Source: Paracoccaceae bacterium
Lineage (GTDB): Bacteria > Pseudomonadota > Alphaproteobacteria > Rhodobacterales > Rhodobacteraceae
Direction of reading: 5' to 3'
Assembly (NCBI GenBank): GCA_003535335.1
Contig: DOHJ01000251.1
Location: 1 to 6,619 of the forward strand
DNA: 6,619 nucleotides
Made by a program: the position numbers and the translations under genes. The notes beneath the pieces were generated by a model. That model saw only the letters and a list, made by a program, of their open reading frames with translations. It was not told the DNA's origin and ran no database searches. Below, in pieces: positions 6,152 to 6,619 of the stretch (positions within the stretch are counted from its first letter, which is position 1; each line of letters opens with the position of its first letter).

Positions 6152-6163
6152 AAGGCCAGAACC

Positions 6164-6619
6164 ATGATCCTATACCCCGCAATCGATTTGAAAGACGGTC
6201 AGGCCGTGCGCCTGATCCGTGGCGATATGAACCAGTCAACCGTATTTAGCGACAGCCCCGCCGATCAGGCCACCGCCTTTGTTAAGGCCGGCTGTGAATG
6301 GCTGCATCTGGTCGATCTGAACGGCGCTTTTGCCGGCGTGCCGGTGAATGGTGCGGCGGTCGAGGCGATTTTGGCGGCAACCGATGTGCCAGCCCAGCTG
6401 GGCGGCGGCATTCGCGATATGGCCACGATCGAGGGCTGGATCGACAAAGGCATTGCACGCGTAATCCTTGGCACGGTTGCGGTTGAAAACCCCGATCTGG
6501 TGCGCAAGGCCGCCCGCGCCTTCCCCGGCAAGGTCGCCGTTGGGCTGGACGCGCGAAACGGCATGGTCGCCACCCGTGGCTGGGCTAAGGAAACCGACAT
6601 CAACGTCACCGATCTGGCC
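6164..6619 (+). CDS. hisA: ProFAR isomerase (HisA), 3'-truncated by window edge
   Basis: Phosphoribosylformimino-5-aminoimidazole carboxamide ribotide isomerase, a cytoplasmic TIM-barrel enzyme that converts ProFAR to PRFAR, the fourth step of histidine synthesis and the substrate source for HisHF. The frame is open to the right edge; 152 of about 240 codons are present. Visible are the N-terminal [17 protein letters not shown] with catalytic D8, the phosphate-binding LGGGIRDM (79-86, GGGIR at 80-84), [11 protein letters not shown], and [14 protein letters not shown] with the second catalytic aspartate D129. D8 and D129, with GMVATRGW, favour HisA over its homologue HisF. The ATG at 6164 gives the conserved family start; the only Shine-Dalgarno-like bases are AAGG (6152-6155), eight bases upstream, so initiation may be weak or regulated. 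It is separated from hisH by the antisense DUF2147 gene. hisF probably follows outside the window. Confidence 0.96.
   Translation, partial: MILYPAIDLKDGQAVRLIRGDMNQSTVFSDSPADQATAFVKAGCEWLHLVDLNGAFAGVPVNGAAVEAILAATDVPAQLGGGIRDMATIEGWIDKGIARVILGTVAVENPDLVRKAARAFPGKVAVGLDARNGMVATRGWAKETDINVTDLA

Noticed and set aside
6265..6609. Minus-strand 114-codon frame opposite hisA
   Set aside because: It is the shadow of a clearly recognisable hisA frame with both catalytic aspartates; its sequence is low in information and matches no known family.

Overview
The window looks like chromosomal DNA from an alphaproteobacterium, most likely of the order Rhodobacterales (Roseobacter-type). This rests on recall of protein families: the pyruvate carboxylase matches the Rhizobium etli enzyme almost motif for motif, and HisH and HisA resemble their Rhodobacterales counterparts. 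The DNA is moderately GC-rich, with strong GGAGG-type ribosome binding sites. No genus can be named without a database search. No mobile element, CRISPR array, phage gene or toxin system is visible.

Layout. Bases 2-3379 (+) hold a pyruvate carboxylase gene lacking only about the first 20 codons, which lie to the left of the window. Bases 3380-3589 hold no gene, but contain a perfect 15-bp inverted repeat inside a second, shorter one, followed by a likely tRNA promoter. A complete tRNA-Gly(GCC) lies at 3590-3664 with an encoded CCA end, followed by a possible terminator hairpin. A good promoter then leads into histidine genes: hisB (3806-4393), a BCP/PrxQ-like peroxiredoxin (4430-5002) and hisH (4996-5634, GTG start, overlapping the previous stop). 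A small secreted DUF2147 protein follows on the opposite strand (5635-6018, complement), its stop codon touching that of hisH. A 145-bp divergent region with three copies of a 10-bp motif separates it from hisA (6164 to the right edge, about 152 of 240 codons).

Function. HisA, HisH (with HisF, expected beyond the right edge) and HisB catalyse three consecutive steps in the middle of histidine biosynthesis: isomerisation of ProFAR to PRFAR, glutamine-dependent cyclisation to imidazole glycerol phosphate plus AICAR, and dehydration to imidazole acetol phosphate. Pyruvate carboxylase supplies oxaloacetate and is not part of that pathway. Two genes are out of place among the his genes: the peroxiredoxin, which is translationally coupled to hisH, and the antisense DUF2147 gene, which splits hisH from hisA and probably forces hisA to use its own promoter.

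Most of the window is ordinary housekeeping sequence. The parts most worth a second look are the repeated motif upstream of hisA, the peroxiredoxin inside the his cluster, and the nested inverted repeat after pyc. I see no convincing undescribed multi-gene system.
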